From Burkholderia puraquae (GTDB taxonomy: Bacteria > Pseudomonadota > Gammaproteobacteria > Burkholderiales > Burkholderiaceae), in the NCBI RefSeq assembly GCF_002099195.1, contig NZ_NBYX01000012.1, forward strand, positions 124,878 to 188,877: a DNA stretch of 64,000 nucleotides. The letters run 5' to 3'. Positions within the stretch are counted from its first letter, which is position 1; each line of letters starts with the position of its first letter. The position numbers and the translations under genes are program-made. The notes under the pieces were generated by a model that made no database searches, had not been told where the DNA came from, and was given only the letters and a program-made list of their open reading frames with translations. Of the stretch, positions 1-7,459 are shown piece by piece.

Positions 1-86
1 TGGATTCGGGCACGGTCACGATGGAAGGCGACGCGAAGCAGATGCTCGACGATCCGAAGGTGCGGGCTGCGTACCTGGGTGAATGA
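1..86 (+). CDS. livF: Branched-chain amino acid ABC transporter ATPase, C-terminal end (partial)
   Basis: Only the last 27 codons are present, read in the frame that ends at the TGA at 84-86. The peptide ends in the DPKVRAAYLGE pattern that closes LivF-type ATPases of the high-affinity branched-chain amino acid transporter. LivF is a cytoplasmic ABC ATPase that powers uptake with LivG, LivH and LivM. Walker motifs lie outside the window, so the call rests on the C-terminal signature alone. A strong intrinsic terminator follows at 154-189, which suggests this is the last gene of its operon. Confidence 0.75.
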   Translation, partial: DSGTVTMEGDAKQMLDDPKVRAAYLGE

Positions 87-153
87 GTGAGTGAATGAGC
101 GGGGCCGGTGGCGCGCGACGGCAGATGCCGGGCGCGTCGCACACGGGCTTTCG

Positions 154-189
154 AAAGGCTGTCACGGGATGCCGTGACAGCCTTTTTTT
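154..189 (+). terminator. Intrinsic terminator after the livF-like gene
   Basis: A perfect 12-bp stem (156-167 with 172-183) closes a 4-nt loop (GATG) and runs into seven T residues. Flanking A and T residues extend the stem by two pairs. It is a textbook rho-independent terminator on the plus strand, about 70 bp after the livF-like stop codon. Confidence 0.92.
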
Positions 190-286
190 CGTGTCATGCG
201 ATTCGGGTCGAACTTGTGCGGGCGGGCGCGACTCCATTCGACTGTTGCGCCGTGCACGCGGCGCGGGAGCGATGGGGCGGCTGCCC

Positions 287-356
287 GTTGCCGGTCGTCC
301 ATTGCCGGTCGCCCGCAGCCAGTCGCCCGCAGCCAGTCGCCGGCAGCCAGTCGCCG
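287..356 (+). repeat. 14-bp tandem repeat, five copies
   Basis: Five head-to-tail 14-bp units lie at 287-300, 301-314, 315-328, 329-342 and 343-356. The last three share the core GCAGCCAGTCGCC. The first two are diverged and read TTGCCGGTCG in the same register. With the terminator at 154-189 this accounts for most of the 328-bp gene-free stretch 87-414. No promoter-like or coding signal is obvious in the rest. Short minisatellites like this often vary in copy number between strains. Confidence 0.85.
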
Positions 357-414
357 GCAAACCGACACACGGGCCGCGTAGCATGGACGGCCCATCGGGA
401 CACGGAGAGCACGC

Positions 415-1086
415 ATGAGTCTGGACTACGGTTTCGTGAAGGCGAAGGTGACATCGGTGGCGAAGCTGAAGGGCTCGCCGCACCGCAGCGAGATCCAGTA
501 TCACATCCACCTGACGCTGGCGCTGCCGGGAGGCGACTGGGACGTCGCGATCAACGTCGGCACCAGCGATGCGGACGACCTGCTGAACTACAAGCTCGTC
601 TACGATTTCCACCACCCGATCACGCAGACGCTCGCGGCCGCGGCCGAAGGCTATACGGACCTGACGGGGCAGGCCGCGCTGCCCGCGCTCGACTACCTGC
701 GCAGCGACATCCTGAACGAAACGGGCGCTTGGCGCGCGAGCGCCGTGATGGACGGCACGGAGCATCAGGAGCCGATCCCGTCGCTGCTGCGGCTCGTGAG
801 CGCCGCGCAGTCGCAGGGGCTCGACGTCGTCGTGTTCGGCCGCTCGTATGCCGAAGGCAACGGCATCCACGACACGCACATGAACCAGGGCTCGACCGGC
901 GCGAACTACCTGCATCGCGCGGGCGACGACCACAACGACCACAACGACATCTGGCAGGACGGTGCGCTGATCGTGCGCGTGAGCGACACGCAGTGGGCTG
1001 CGTATTTCGCCGCGTTCGAGCAGCAGGCCGTGCCGACCGACGCGCTCGGCAATCCGTTGCCGGGCGCGGGGCCGATCACGCGCTGA
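415..1086 (+). CDS. DUF2278 family protein (YukJ-like)
   Basis: The 223-residue protein has no signal peptide or membrane segment and is probably cytoplasmic. A conserved block around residues 149-158 (GIHDTHMNQG), followed by an Asp/His/Asn-rich stretch, matches my recollection of the DUF2278 family that includes Bacillus YukJ. The function is unknown, and the His and Asp residues could form a metal or catalytic site. The ATG follows a GGAGAGCACGC ribosome-binding region. It stands alone between the livF terminator and a convergent GNAT gene. The family assignment is from memory of the motif. Confidence 0.8.
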   Translation: MSLDYGFVKAKVTSVAKLKGSPHRSEIQYHIHLTLALPGGDWDVAINVGTSDADDLLNYKLVYDFHHPITQTLAAAAEGYTDLTGQAALPALDYLRSDILNETGAWRASAVMDGTEHQEPIPSLLRLVSAAQSQGLDVVVFGRSYAEGNGIHDTHMNQGSTGANYLHRAGDDHNDHNDIWQDGALIVRVSDTQWAAYFAAFEQQAVPTDALGNPLPGAGPITR

Positions 1087-1110
1087 GATGGCCGGCTGCC
1101 GGCCTTCGCT

Positions 1111-1566
1111 TCATGCGGCCGGCAGCGTCTTGCCGAACGAGATGCGTTCCTCGACGCGATAGCCGAGGGCTGCGTAGAAGCGGCATGCGTCGTCATTGCC
1201 GGGCAGGACCTGGAGGTTGATCTTCAGGCAGCCGCGCGCGGCGAGCGCGCGTTCCGCGTGCGCGATCAGTGCGCGGCCGATGCCGAGCCGCCGCGCGTCG
1301 TTCGATACGCCGAACGAGTAGAGCCAGCCGCGATGTCCGTCGAAACCCGCCATCAGCGTGCCGACCACGCGTGCGCCGCTGGTCGCGACGAAGAACAGCT
1401 CCGGCTGCGTCGCGAGCTTCAGTTCGATTGATCGCAGCGGATCGCGGTGCGGCGGTGCGTCCGCGTCTTCGTACTGCGGGAACGCGTCGCGCCATACCGC
1501 GAGCACGGCATCGGTGTCGGCGCGTTCGAACGGGCGGATTGCGACAGCATTGGTGGCGGCATCCAT
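1111..1566 (-). CDS. GNAT family acetyltransferase, YpeA-like
   Basis: This 151-residue protein belongs to the Gcn5-related N-acetyltransferases. The acetyl-CoA pyrophosphate loop RRLGIGRA lies at residues 92-99. It is preceded by the beta-strand block VGTLMAGFDGHRG (68-80) and followed by the FYAALGY motif (130-136). Overall it resembles E. coli YpeA, whose substrate is unknown. It begins 13 bp after the argD stop codon on the same strand and is probably co-transcribed with argD, though nothing shows a role in arginine synthesis. Confidence 0.88.
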   Translation of the reverse strand: MDAATNAVAIRPFERADTDAVLAVWRDAFPQYEDADAPPHRDPLRSIELKLATQPELFFVATSGARVVGTLMAGFDGHRGWLYSFGVSNDARRLGIGRALIAHAERALAARGCLKINLQVLPGNDDACRFYAALGYRVEERISFGKTLPAA

Positions 1567-1579
1567 CGGCAGGGTCTCG

Positions 1580-2764
1580 TCAGAGCGTGTCGAGAATCGA
1601 CCGCAGCATCGCCATCATCTGGTCGATTTCCTCGGTCGTCACGTTCAGTGCGGGCATGAAGCGCAGCAGGTTCGGCCGCGCGGCGTTCAGCAGCAGGCCG
1701 TCGGGCTGCATGTCGCGCGCCTTCTCGACGATCTGCGGGCCGATGTCCTTGCCGAGCAGCAGCGCGCGCAGCAGGCCTTCGCCGCGTTCGCCTTCGAAGC
1801 CACGCTCCTCCGACAGCTCGAGCAGCCTGCGCTTCAGGTATTCGCTGCGCGCACGCACGCCTTCGAGGAAGCCCGGCGCGACGAGCTGCGAGATCACCGA
1901 ATAGCCGACCGCCGTCATCAGCGGGTTGCCGTTGTACGTGCCGCCCTGGTCGCCGGCCTCGAACACCGCGACCTCGGCCTTCGACAGCAGCGCGCCGAGC
2001 GGGGCGCCGCCGCCGATGCCTTTCGCGAGCGTCATGACGTCCGGCTCGATGCCGGACAGCTCGTACGCGAACAGCGTGCCCGCGCGGCCGCAGCCGCTTT
2101 GCACTTCGTCGACGATCAGCAGCAGGTTGTGCTGCTTCGTCAGCGCGCGCAGCGCCTGCATGAATTCGCGCGTCGCCGGAATCACGCCGCCTTCACCCTG
2201 GATCGGCTCGAGCATCACCGCGACGGTCTTGTCGTTGATCAGCTTCTCGACCGAGTTGATGTCGTTCAGCTCGGCCTTCGGGAAGCCCGGCACCTGCGGC
2301 GCGTAGATCGTGTCCCAGCCCGGCTTGCCGCTGGCCGACATCGTCGCGAGCGTGCGGCCGTGGAAGCTGTGGTCGAACGTGATGATCTCGTACGCACCGT
2401 TCTTGAACTTGCGGCCCCACTTGCGCGCGAGCTTGATCGCGCCTTCGTTCGCCTCCGCGCCGCTGTTCGTGAAGAACACCTTGTCGAACACGCTGTGCTG
2501 CGTGAGCAGGCCCGCGAGCTTCGCCATCGGTTCGTTGTAGAACGCGGGCGACGGGTTCAGCAGTTTTTCCGCCTGCGTCTTCAGCGCTTCGACGATGCCG
2601 TCGTTGCAGTGGCCGAGGCTGTTGACCGCCCAGCCCTGGATGAAGTCCAGATAGCGCTTGCCCGTGTGATCGTAGAGCCACGAACCCTTGCCGTGCGTAA
2701 ACACGATGTCGGGGCGGTTCGTGATGTACATCAGCGAGTCGATCGGATAATCGTTCAGGGGCAT
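1580..2764 (-). CDS. argD: Acetylornithine aminotransferase
   Basis: ArgD converts N-acetylglutamate-5-semialdehyde and glutamate to N-acetylornithine in arginine synthesis. It is a cytoplasmic class-III PLP aminotransferase. The 394-residue product has the phosphate-binding block FTNSGAEANE (98-107), the LLLIVDEVQSGCGR block (214-227) with the cofactor-contacting Asp, and the Schiff-base lysine K248 in TLAKGIGGG. I start at 2764 because this gives the usual length and has GGAG 13 nt upstream. Longer in-frame starts would read through the terminator hairpin at 2803-2830. Only about 38 nt separate that hairpin from the start, so the promoter must lie upstream of it. The leader is annotated separately. 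A GNAT gene follows 13 bp downstream. Confidence 0.93.
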   Translation of the reverse strand: MPLNDYPIDSLMYITNRPDIVFTHGKGSWLYDHTGKRYLDFIQGWAVNSLGHCNDGIVEALKTQAEKLLNPSPAFYNEPMAKLAGLLTQHSVFDKVFFTNSGAEANEGAIKLARKWGRKFKNGAYEIITFDHSFHGRTLATMSASGKPGWDTIYAPQVPGFPKAELNDINSVEKLINDKTVAVMLEPIQGEGGVIPATREFMQALRALTKQHNLLLIVDEVQSGCGRAGTLFAYELSGIEPDVMTLAKGIGGGAPLGALLSKAEVAVFEAGDQGGTYNGNPLMTAVGYSVISQLVAPGFLEGVRARSEYLKRRLLELSEERGFEGERGEGLLRALLLGKDIGPQIVEKARDMQPDGLLLNAARPNLLRFMPALNVTTEEIDQMMAMLRSILDTL

Positions 2765-2802
2765 GGCAGCAGACTCCAGCGGACGTTGAAAGGGAAACAG
2801 GC

Positions 2803-2830
2803 AATAAAAAAGCCACGGAAGGCCGTGGCT
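2803..2830 (-). terminator. Intrinsic terminator in the argD leader (candidate attenuator)
   Basis: On the minus strand an 8-bp perfect stem, AGCCACGG with CCGTGGCT (2830-2823 and 2818-2811), closes a CCTT loop and is followed at once by T5-A-TT. It ends only 38 nt before the argD start codon. That is too little room for a separate promoter, so argD transcription must pass through it. It could also simply terminate transcripts from the reductase gene upstream (3058-4089), but argD expression would still need read-through or antitermination. Confidence 0.85.
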
Positions 2831-2850
2831 GGTGGGTTCGAACAGCTTGT

Positions 2851-2882
2851 GCGTAACCGGTGAAGCAGTGCGGGGGTTACGC
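2851..2882 (-). promoter_or_regulatory. Leader hairpin overlapping the leader-peptide stop codon
   Basis: A perfect 8-bp stem (GCGTAACC, 2882-2875, with GGTTACGC, 2858-2851) closes a 16-nt loop. Its 5' arm contains the last sense codon and stop codon of the arginine-rich leader peptide. A ribosome terminating there would mask this arm. That is the geometry expected of a translation-coupled attenuator, though I did not find a convincing antiterminator pairing by eye. Confidence 0.6.
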
Positions 2883-2960
2883 GCGAGTCCGTGACGAGCC
2901 GGCGGCATCCGGGCGGAGCGGCGAGCGGCGACGTCGAAGGGCGGACAGGAAGCAGTTCAT
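2877..2960 (-). CDS. Putative arginine-rich leader peptide of argD (27 aa)
   Basis: An open frame from ATG (2960-2958) to TAA (2879-2877) encodes 27 residues, seven of them arginine. Codons 9-12 are four consecutive arginine codons (CGA CGT CGC CGC). It lies between a good promoter match and an intrinsic terminator upstream of an arginine-biosynthesis gene. This is the layout of leader peptides in amino-acid attenuators such as trp, his and leu. No Shine-Dalgarno is visible, and the predicted transcription start falls at or just before the ATG, so translation would have to be leaderless. In GC-rich DNA arginine codons are common, so chance remains possible. Confidence 0.45.
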   Translation of the reverse strand: MNCFLSALRRRRSPLRPDAAGSSRTRA

Positions 2961-2967
2961 GTGCGCA

Positions 2968-2997
2968 AGCATAAGGCATCCCGCGCCCCACTGTAAA
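2968..2997 (-). promoter_or_regulatory. Candidate sigma-70 promoter for argD
   Basis: On the minus strand a -35 element TTTACA (2997-2992, 5 of 6 consensus) and a -10 element TATGCT (2973-2968, 4 of 6) are separated by 18 bp. Transcription would start near 2961, giving a leader of about 200 nt before argD. It is a sequence match only. Confidence 0.55.
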
Positions 2998-3057
2998 CCG
3001 CCGCGATGCCACGGATGTGACATCGCGGTGCGCAGCGCGGGATGCGGGTGCGGGGTG

Positions 3058-4089
3058 TCAGACCGGATGCGCGAGATCGGCGGCGCTCGTGAACGAGTCC
3101 GCGTAGAACTCGTCGGCCGGCAGCGCGTGGTGCTGCGTGAAGTCGCGCTGCGCGGATTCGACCATCACCGGCGCGCCGCAGGCGTACACCTGGTGGCCCG
3201 ACAGATCGGGCAGGTCCTCGATCACCGCGCGATGGACGAAGCCCGTGCGGCCCGTCCACTGGTCGCCGGCGTCCGGCTCCGAGAGCACCGGCACGTACTT
3301 GAAATTCGGGATCTCGCGCGCCCACTGCTCGGCGAGCTCGCCGAGGTAGATGTCCTTCTTGCGGCGCGCGCCCCAGTAGAGCGTCATCGGGCGCGCGATG
3401 CCCGTGTGCTTCACGTGCTCGATGATCGCCTTGATCGGCGCGAAGCCCGTGCCCGATGCGAGCAGGACGATCGGCTTGTCGGAATCCTCGCGCAGGAAGA
3501 AGGTGCCGAGCGGGCCTTCGAAGCGCAGGATGTCGCGCTCCTTCATCGCGCCGAACACGTGGTCGGTGAACTTGCCGCCCGGCATGTGGCGGATGTGCAG
3601 CTCGACCGGGCCTTCCTCGTGCGGCGCGTTCGCCATCGAGTAGCTGCGGCGCGAGCCGTCCTTCAGGATGAACTCGACGTACTGGCCCGCGAGATACTGC
3701 AGGCGTTCGTTGGCGGGCAGCTGCAGCTTCACGACCATGACGTCGTCGGCCTTGCGTTCGAGCGCGGCGATCCGGCACGGCAGCTTCTTGACCTGCACGC
3801 CGTCGACGCCGGCGATCTCGCGCACGTCGATCTCGAGATCGCACTGCGCCTTGGAGCAGCACAGCAGCGCGAGGCCGCGCGTGCGCTCGTCGTTGGACAG
3901 TGCCGACGCGGCGTGCGGGCCCTGTTCGATCTGGCCCGACACGATCTGGCCCTTGCAGGAGCCGCACGCGCCGTTCTTGCAGCCGTACGGCAGGTGGACG
4001 TTCTGGCGCAGCGCGGCCGCCAGCACGGTTTCGTCCGACTCGACCTGGAATTGCCGGCCGCTTTGCTTGAGAGTGACGTTGAATGCCAT
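3058..4089 (-). CDS. CDP-6-deoxy-delta-3,4-glucoseen reductase-like ferredoxin/NAD(P)H reductase
   Basis: This 343-residue protein passes electrons from NAD(P)H through FAD to a plant-type [2Fe-2S] centre. The N-terminal ferredoxin domain carries cysteines C37, C42 and C45 (GCKNGACGSC) and a fourth at C77 or C78. The FAD-binding RSYSMAN block and the nucleotide-binding block ASGTGFAPIKA follow. Similar proteins are annotated as AscD-like CDP-6-deoxyglucoseen reductases or as oxygenase reductase subunits. No sugar-nucleotide gene or oxygenase is nearby, so the real partner is unknown. The ATG at 4089 gives a full-length ferredoxin domain. Transcripts may run toward argD, where a terminator stands at 2803-2830. 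Confidence 0.82.
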   Translation of the reverse strand: MAFNVTLKQSGRQFQVESDETVLAAALRQNVHLPYGCKNGACGSCKGQIVSGQIEQGPHAASALSNDERTRGLALLCCSKAQCDLEIDVREIAGVDGVQVKKLPCRIAALERKADDVMVVKLQLPANERLQYLAGQYVEFILKDGSRRSYSMANAPHEEGPVELHIRHMPGGKFTDHVFGAMKERDILRFEGPLGTFFLREDSDKPIVLLASGTGFAPIKAIIEHVKHTGIARPMTLYWGARRKKDIYLGELAEQWAREIPNFKYVPVLSEPDAGDQWTGRTGFVHRAVIEDLPDLSGHQVYACGAPVMVESAQRDFTQHHALPADEFYADSFTSAADLAHPV

Positions 4090-4172
4090 AGAACCAAACT
4101 AGAACAAAATGTGGGGACCGTGCATGTCGAGCACGGCAGCTACAATGCAAGCCCGTTGCGCGTCGCGCAGCG

Positions 4173-5234
4173 GTGGCTACTGATTTCGCAACCAACATGA
4201 TCGCGACTCGAATCCTGCGCCGGCCGCGCGCACTGATCGTCGGCTGCGGCGACGTCGGCATGCGCTGCATCGCGCAATGGCGCGACACGCGCCGCAACCT
4301 GCGGATCTTCGCGCTGACGAGCCACCCGGCCCGCCGCGACGAACTGCGTGCCGCGGGCGCGACGCCGATCGTCGGCGACCTCGATCGCCGCGCGACGCTC
4401 GGCCGCCTCGCGGGTCTGGCCCGCACGATCCTGCATCTCGCGCCGCCGCAGTCCGACGGCCGCGACGACCGCCGCACGCGTGCGCTGATTGCCGCAACGA
4501 CCGTGCCTGCGCGACGGCCACCGGTGCCGCCGGCACCGGCGGTCGGCCGGCTCCGAACGCTGCGCACCGCTGCCCGACAGGCCGGCGCGCCCGTTCGGGC
4601 AGCGCGTATTGTACCCGACGGCCTTCGCGCGCCGAGGCTCGTCTACGCCAGTACGACGGGCGTATACGGCGATTGCGGCGGCGCACGCATCGACGAAACG
4701 CACCCGCTGCGCCCCGCGAATCCGCGCGCGTTCCGGCGCGTGTCGGCCGAGCGGCAACTGCGCGCGGCGACGGTGCGCGGCGTGCTGTCCGCGCGCATCG
4801 TGCGCATTCCGGGCATCTACGCGGCGAACCGTCTGCCGGTCGCGCGGCTCGAGCGCGGCACACCGGCGCTCGAACCGGCCGACGACGTCTACACGAACCA
4901 CATCCACGCGGACGATCTCGCGGCGATCCTGCGCCGCGCGGCCGAACGCGGCAAGCCGGCGCGCGCCGTGCACGCGTCGGACGACAGCGAACTGCGGATG
5001 GGGGAGTATTTCGACCGGGTCGCGCAGGTGCTCGGCCTGCCGAAGCCGCCACGCGTCAGCCGCGCGGACGCCGAGCGCCAACTCGAACCGACGCTGCTGT
5101 CGTTCATGCGCGAGTCGCGACGCCTGTCCAACGCACGGCTCAAGGCCGAATTGTGCGTGACGTTGCGGTATCCGACCGTAGACGATTTCCTTCAAACGCT
5201 CGCGCCGGGCAGCGCGTCAGGTCAGCGCCGGTAA
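4173..5234 (+). CDS. NAD-dependent epimerase-like / SDR family protein (YeeZ-like)
   Basis: The protein has an N-terminal Rossmann motif, ALIVGCGDVGMR, and a YASTTGVYGD block like that of extended SDR proteins, matching the YeeZ type of putative epimerases. An Arg/Pro-rich insert at about residues 105-150 is unusual and may be a low-complexity insertion. No substrate can be assigned. The frame begins with GTG at 4173, and an ATG at 4197 is a plausible alternative giving 345 residues. The 3' end overlaps the convergent small membrane protein gene by 18 bp. Confidence 0.75.
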   Translation: MATDFATNMIATRILRRPRALIVGCGDVGMRCIAQWRDTRRNLRIFALTSHPARRDELRAAGATPIVGDLDRRATLGRLAGLARTILHLAPPQSDGRDDRRTRALIAATTVPARRPPVPPAPAVGRLRTLRTAARQAGAPVRAARIVPDGLRAPRLVYASTTGVYGDCGGARIDETHPLRPANPRAFRRVSAERQLRAATVRGVLSARIVRIPGIYAANRLPVARLERGTPALEPADDVYTNHIHADDLAAILRRAAERGKPARAVHASDDSELRMGEYFDRVAQVLGLPKPPRVSRADAERQLEPTLLSFMRESRRLSNARLKAELCVTLRYPTVDDFLQTLAPGSASGQRR

Positions 5235-5405
5235 CGCCTCGATCAGCAGGAAGCACAGCAGCGCGCCGATCAGCGCGCCAATCAGGTTCGGATGGTATTT
5301 GTGCTTCATGTGCATCGCGGCCAGCAGCCCGCCGATCACGATGACACCGACGACCGCGAACGCGATCATCACGGACGACAGTTCGAAAGAATGGTTGATG
5401 TTCAT
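5217..5405 (-). CDS. Small hypothetical membrane protein (62 aa)
   Basis: The 62-residue product has two hydrophobic segments, at about residues 12-31 and 41-57, separated by a short basic stretch (MHMKHKYH). It is probably a two-helix inner-membrane protein. A purine-rich GGGGAGACAT lies just before the ATG on the minus strand. The gene overlaps the end of the convergent epimerase-like gene. I do not recognise the family. Confidence 0.65.
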   Translation of the reverse strand: MNINHSFELSSVMIAFAVVGVIVIGGLLAAMHMKHKYHPNLIGALIGALLCFLLIEALPALT

Positions 5406-5510
5406 GATGTCTCCCCTGCATCGCTGCTCGTACAGCTTGTGATTTCAGTATAGCGGGGGAATCTGCGGCCGAGATGCGGCCGCGCGTCGAACGGTCGTGC
5501 GGATTTTCCC

Positions 5511-6227
5511 TTACAGGGTTTTGACGGGATTGCGCAGTGCTGACAGGTCGGCGTCGTCGAGCCACCGCCATGCGCCGGGTGCGAGATCGCCCGGCAGCAT
5601 GAAGCCGCCGATGCTTTCGCGATGCAGCGCTTCGACGCGATTGCTCACCGCCGCGACCATGCGCTTGACCTGGTGATACTTGCCTTCGAGGACGGTCAGC
5701 GCGAGCGAGTGCCCGTCGCGTGCGTCGGCCGCGACCGCTGCGATCGGCTTCGGCTCGCCGTGGAGCTGTACACCGGTGCGCAGCGCGTGCAGTTGTATGT
5801 CGTCGAGCGGGTGGCGCACGGTCGCCACGTAGGTCTTCGGCACCTTGCGCTTCGGCGACGTGTACGCGTGCACGAACTGGCCGTCGTCGGACAGCAGCAG
5901 CAGGCCCGTCGTGTCCTGGTCGAGCCGTCCGACGCACTGCACGCCGCGCGCGACGAGCGGTGCGGGCAGCAGGCTGAATATGCTCGCATGGTGTTGCGGA
6001 TCGCGCGAACACTCGTAGCCGGCCGGCTTGTTGAGTGCGAGATAGGCGTGCGCGTGGAACGGCCACGCCGTATCGTCGACCGAGAACACGAGGCCGTCGG
6101 TGTCGAACGCGGCGTCGGGGTCGGTCGCGCAGGCGCCCGCCACGGTGACGCGGCCCGCTTCGATCAGGCCGCGGCACTGGCGGCGCGAGCCGAAGCCCTG
6201 GGTGTAGAGAATGCTTTCGAGATCCAT
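5511..6227 (-). CDS. rsuA: 16S rRNA pseudouridine(516) synthase
   Basis: RsuA isomerises U516 of 16S rRNA during small-subunit assembly. The 238-residue protein has an N-terminal S4-like RNA-binding region (about 1-60), then the pseudouridylate synthase core with the catalytic motif GRLDQDTTG, where D103 is the nucleophile. The later KVPKTYVATV and EGKYHQVKRM blocks are typical of the RsuA/RluB/E/F group. RsuA is favoured over its relatives by length and the N-terminal domain. It starts with ATG at 6227 and stands alone. Confidence 0.88.
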   Translation of the reverse strand: MDLESILYTQGFGSRRQCRGLIEAGRVTVAGACATDPDAAFDTDGLVFSVDDTAWPFHAHAYLALNKPAGYECSRDPQHHASIFSLLPAPLVARGVQCVGRLDQDTTGLLLLSDDGQFVHAYTSPKRKVPKTYVATVRHPLDDIQLHALRTGVQLHGEPKPIAAVAADARDGHSLALTVLEGKYHQVKRMVAAVSNRVEALHRESIGGFMLPGDLAPGAWRWLDDADLSALRNPVKTL

Positions 6228-6341
6228 AGCGCGCGCATTCTATCAAGCGATGGCGCGCGGCCGGCATGAACCCGCATGCGCTGGTAAGCTGCCGGTACGC
6301 CGCGCGGGGCGCGGCGCCCGTTCATTCTTCACGGAAAGTCC

Positions 6342-6716
6342 ATGCCTTTCGCTTCGTTCCCGTTCGGCCGCAAGGCTGCCGCCGTCGTCCTCGCCGCGAC
6401 TGTCTCGTCGGCCGCGTTCGCGCATGCGCATCTCGCGAAGAGCGACCCGGCGGCCGGCGCGGCGGTGGCCGCTGCACCGGCCGCCGTCGCGATCGACTTC
6501 ACCGAGCCGCTGGAGCCGGCGTTCAGCTCGATTGTCGTCGTCGACGGCGCGGGCAAGACGGTGTCGGACGGCCGTGCGCGCATCGACGCGTCGAACCGCA
6601 AGCGGATGACGGTACCGCTCACGGCGGTCGGCACGGGTGCCTATACGGTGAAATGGGTGGCCGTCGCGGCCGACGGGCACCGCACGCAGGGCGCGTACGG
6701 CTTCAGCGTGAAGTGA
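6342..6716 (+). CDS. copC: CopC-domain periplasmic copper-binding protein
   Basis: CopC-type proteins bind copper in the periplasm. The 124-residue precursor has a signal peptide cleaved after AAFA (residue 27), exposing an N-terminal histidine (HAHLAKSDP). That histidine plus an Asp/His pair in the late ADGH motif forms the usual Cu(II) site. Family landmarks such as LAKSDPAAG and IDFTEPLEP are present. The usual partner, the membrane protein CopD, is not adjacent; a DinB-like gene follows instead. Confidence 0.85.
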   Translation: MPFASFPFGRKAAAVVLAATVSSAAFAHAHLAKSDPAAGAAVAAAPAAVAIDFTEPLEPAFSSIVVVDGAGKTVSDGRARIDASNRKRMTVPLTAVGTGAYTVKWVAVAADGHRTQGAYGFSVK

Positions 6717-6722
6717 CGCAAC

Positions 6723-6757
6723 GGCTGCGGCAGGCCCGTGCCAGGGCTGCCGCAGCC
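6723..6757 (+). terminator. Strong hairpin between copC and the DinB-like gene
   Basis: A perfect 11-bp stem, GGCTGCGGCAG (6723-6733) with CTGCCGCAGCC (6747-6757), encloses a 13-nt loop. Only scattered T residues follow, so it may stabilise or partly terminate the copC transcript. Confidence 0.45.
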
Positions 6758-6779
6758 TCTATCCGACAGGGAGTCCCGC

Positions 6780-7280
6780 ATGAATCCGACGACGCTCGAC
6801 GCACTCGCCGATTTCCCCCGTCTGCTCGAAGCCCATTTCGCGGCCGTACCCGACGGCTACGCGCGCTGGACGCCCGATGACTGGGCCGGGATCCCGAGCG
6901 AGCACTTCTCGCCGCTTGGGCAGCTCTGCCACGTGCGCGACATCGAGATCGACGGCTATCACGTGCGGCTGCGGCGGATGCTCGACGAGGACCGGCCGCT
7001 GCTCGAGTCGATCGATGGCGACGCACTCGCGATCGAGCGCCGCTACAACGACGCGTATGCATCCGACGTGCTCGCGGCGATCCGCGAAGCGCGGCGCGAG
7101 ACGCTGGACCTCGTGTCGCGCCTCACACCCGAGCAGTTCGCGCGTACCGGGGAGTTCGACGGCTACGGCTCGCTGACCATGCGCGGGCTTGTCCACTACC
7201 TGTGCAGCCACGACCAGCAGCACCTGGCCGGCATGCAATGGCTGCTCGGCAAGATCGACGCGGCGCTGTACGCGCGCTGA
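6780..7280 (+). CDS. DinB-like domain protein
   Basis: The 166-residue protein resembles the DinB/YfiT four-helix family. These proteins bind a metal through three histidines and often act as thiol-dependent transferases. Candidate ligands lie in the LCHVRDIE and CSHDQQHL motifs. No substrate can be inferred. I start at 6780 because ACAGGGAGTCCC lies just upstream; a longer in-frame start at 6738 overlaps the hairpin after copC. Confidence 0.75.
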   Translation: MNPTTLDALADFPRLLEAHFAAVPDGYARWTPDDWAGIPSEHFSPLGQLCHVRDIEIDGYHVRLRRMLDEDRPLLESIDGDALAIERRYNDAYASDVLAAIREARRETLDLVSRLTPEQFARTGEFDGYGSLTMRGLVHYLCSHDQQHLAGMQWLLGKIDAALYAR

Positions 7281-7459
7281 GCCGGGCGGCATTCACGCAA
7301 TCGATCGCAGATTCCGGCGTGGTTGTCGGTGCGGCAGGCTGCATTGCCCGGCTCCGATTGGATCGTTTCTCTGGATAATCCATCCAGCCGCGACCGGCTG
7401 ACCGGTGCGTCGCGCGTGCCTACACTCCAAGCTTCGTTCAACGAGAAAAGGAGTCAACC

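Noticed and set aside
4119-4137. Palindrome CCGTGC...GCACGG upstream of the epimerase-like gene
   Set aside because: Six-base arms with a 7-nt spacer occur often by chance in this GC-rich DNA, and no paired promoter element supports an operator.
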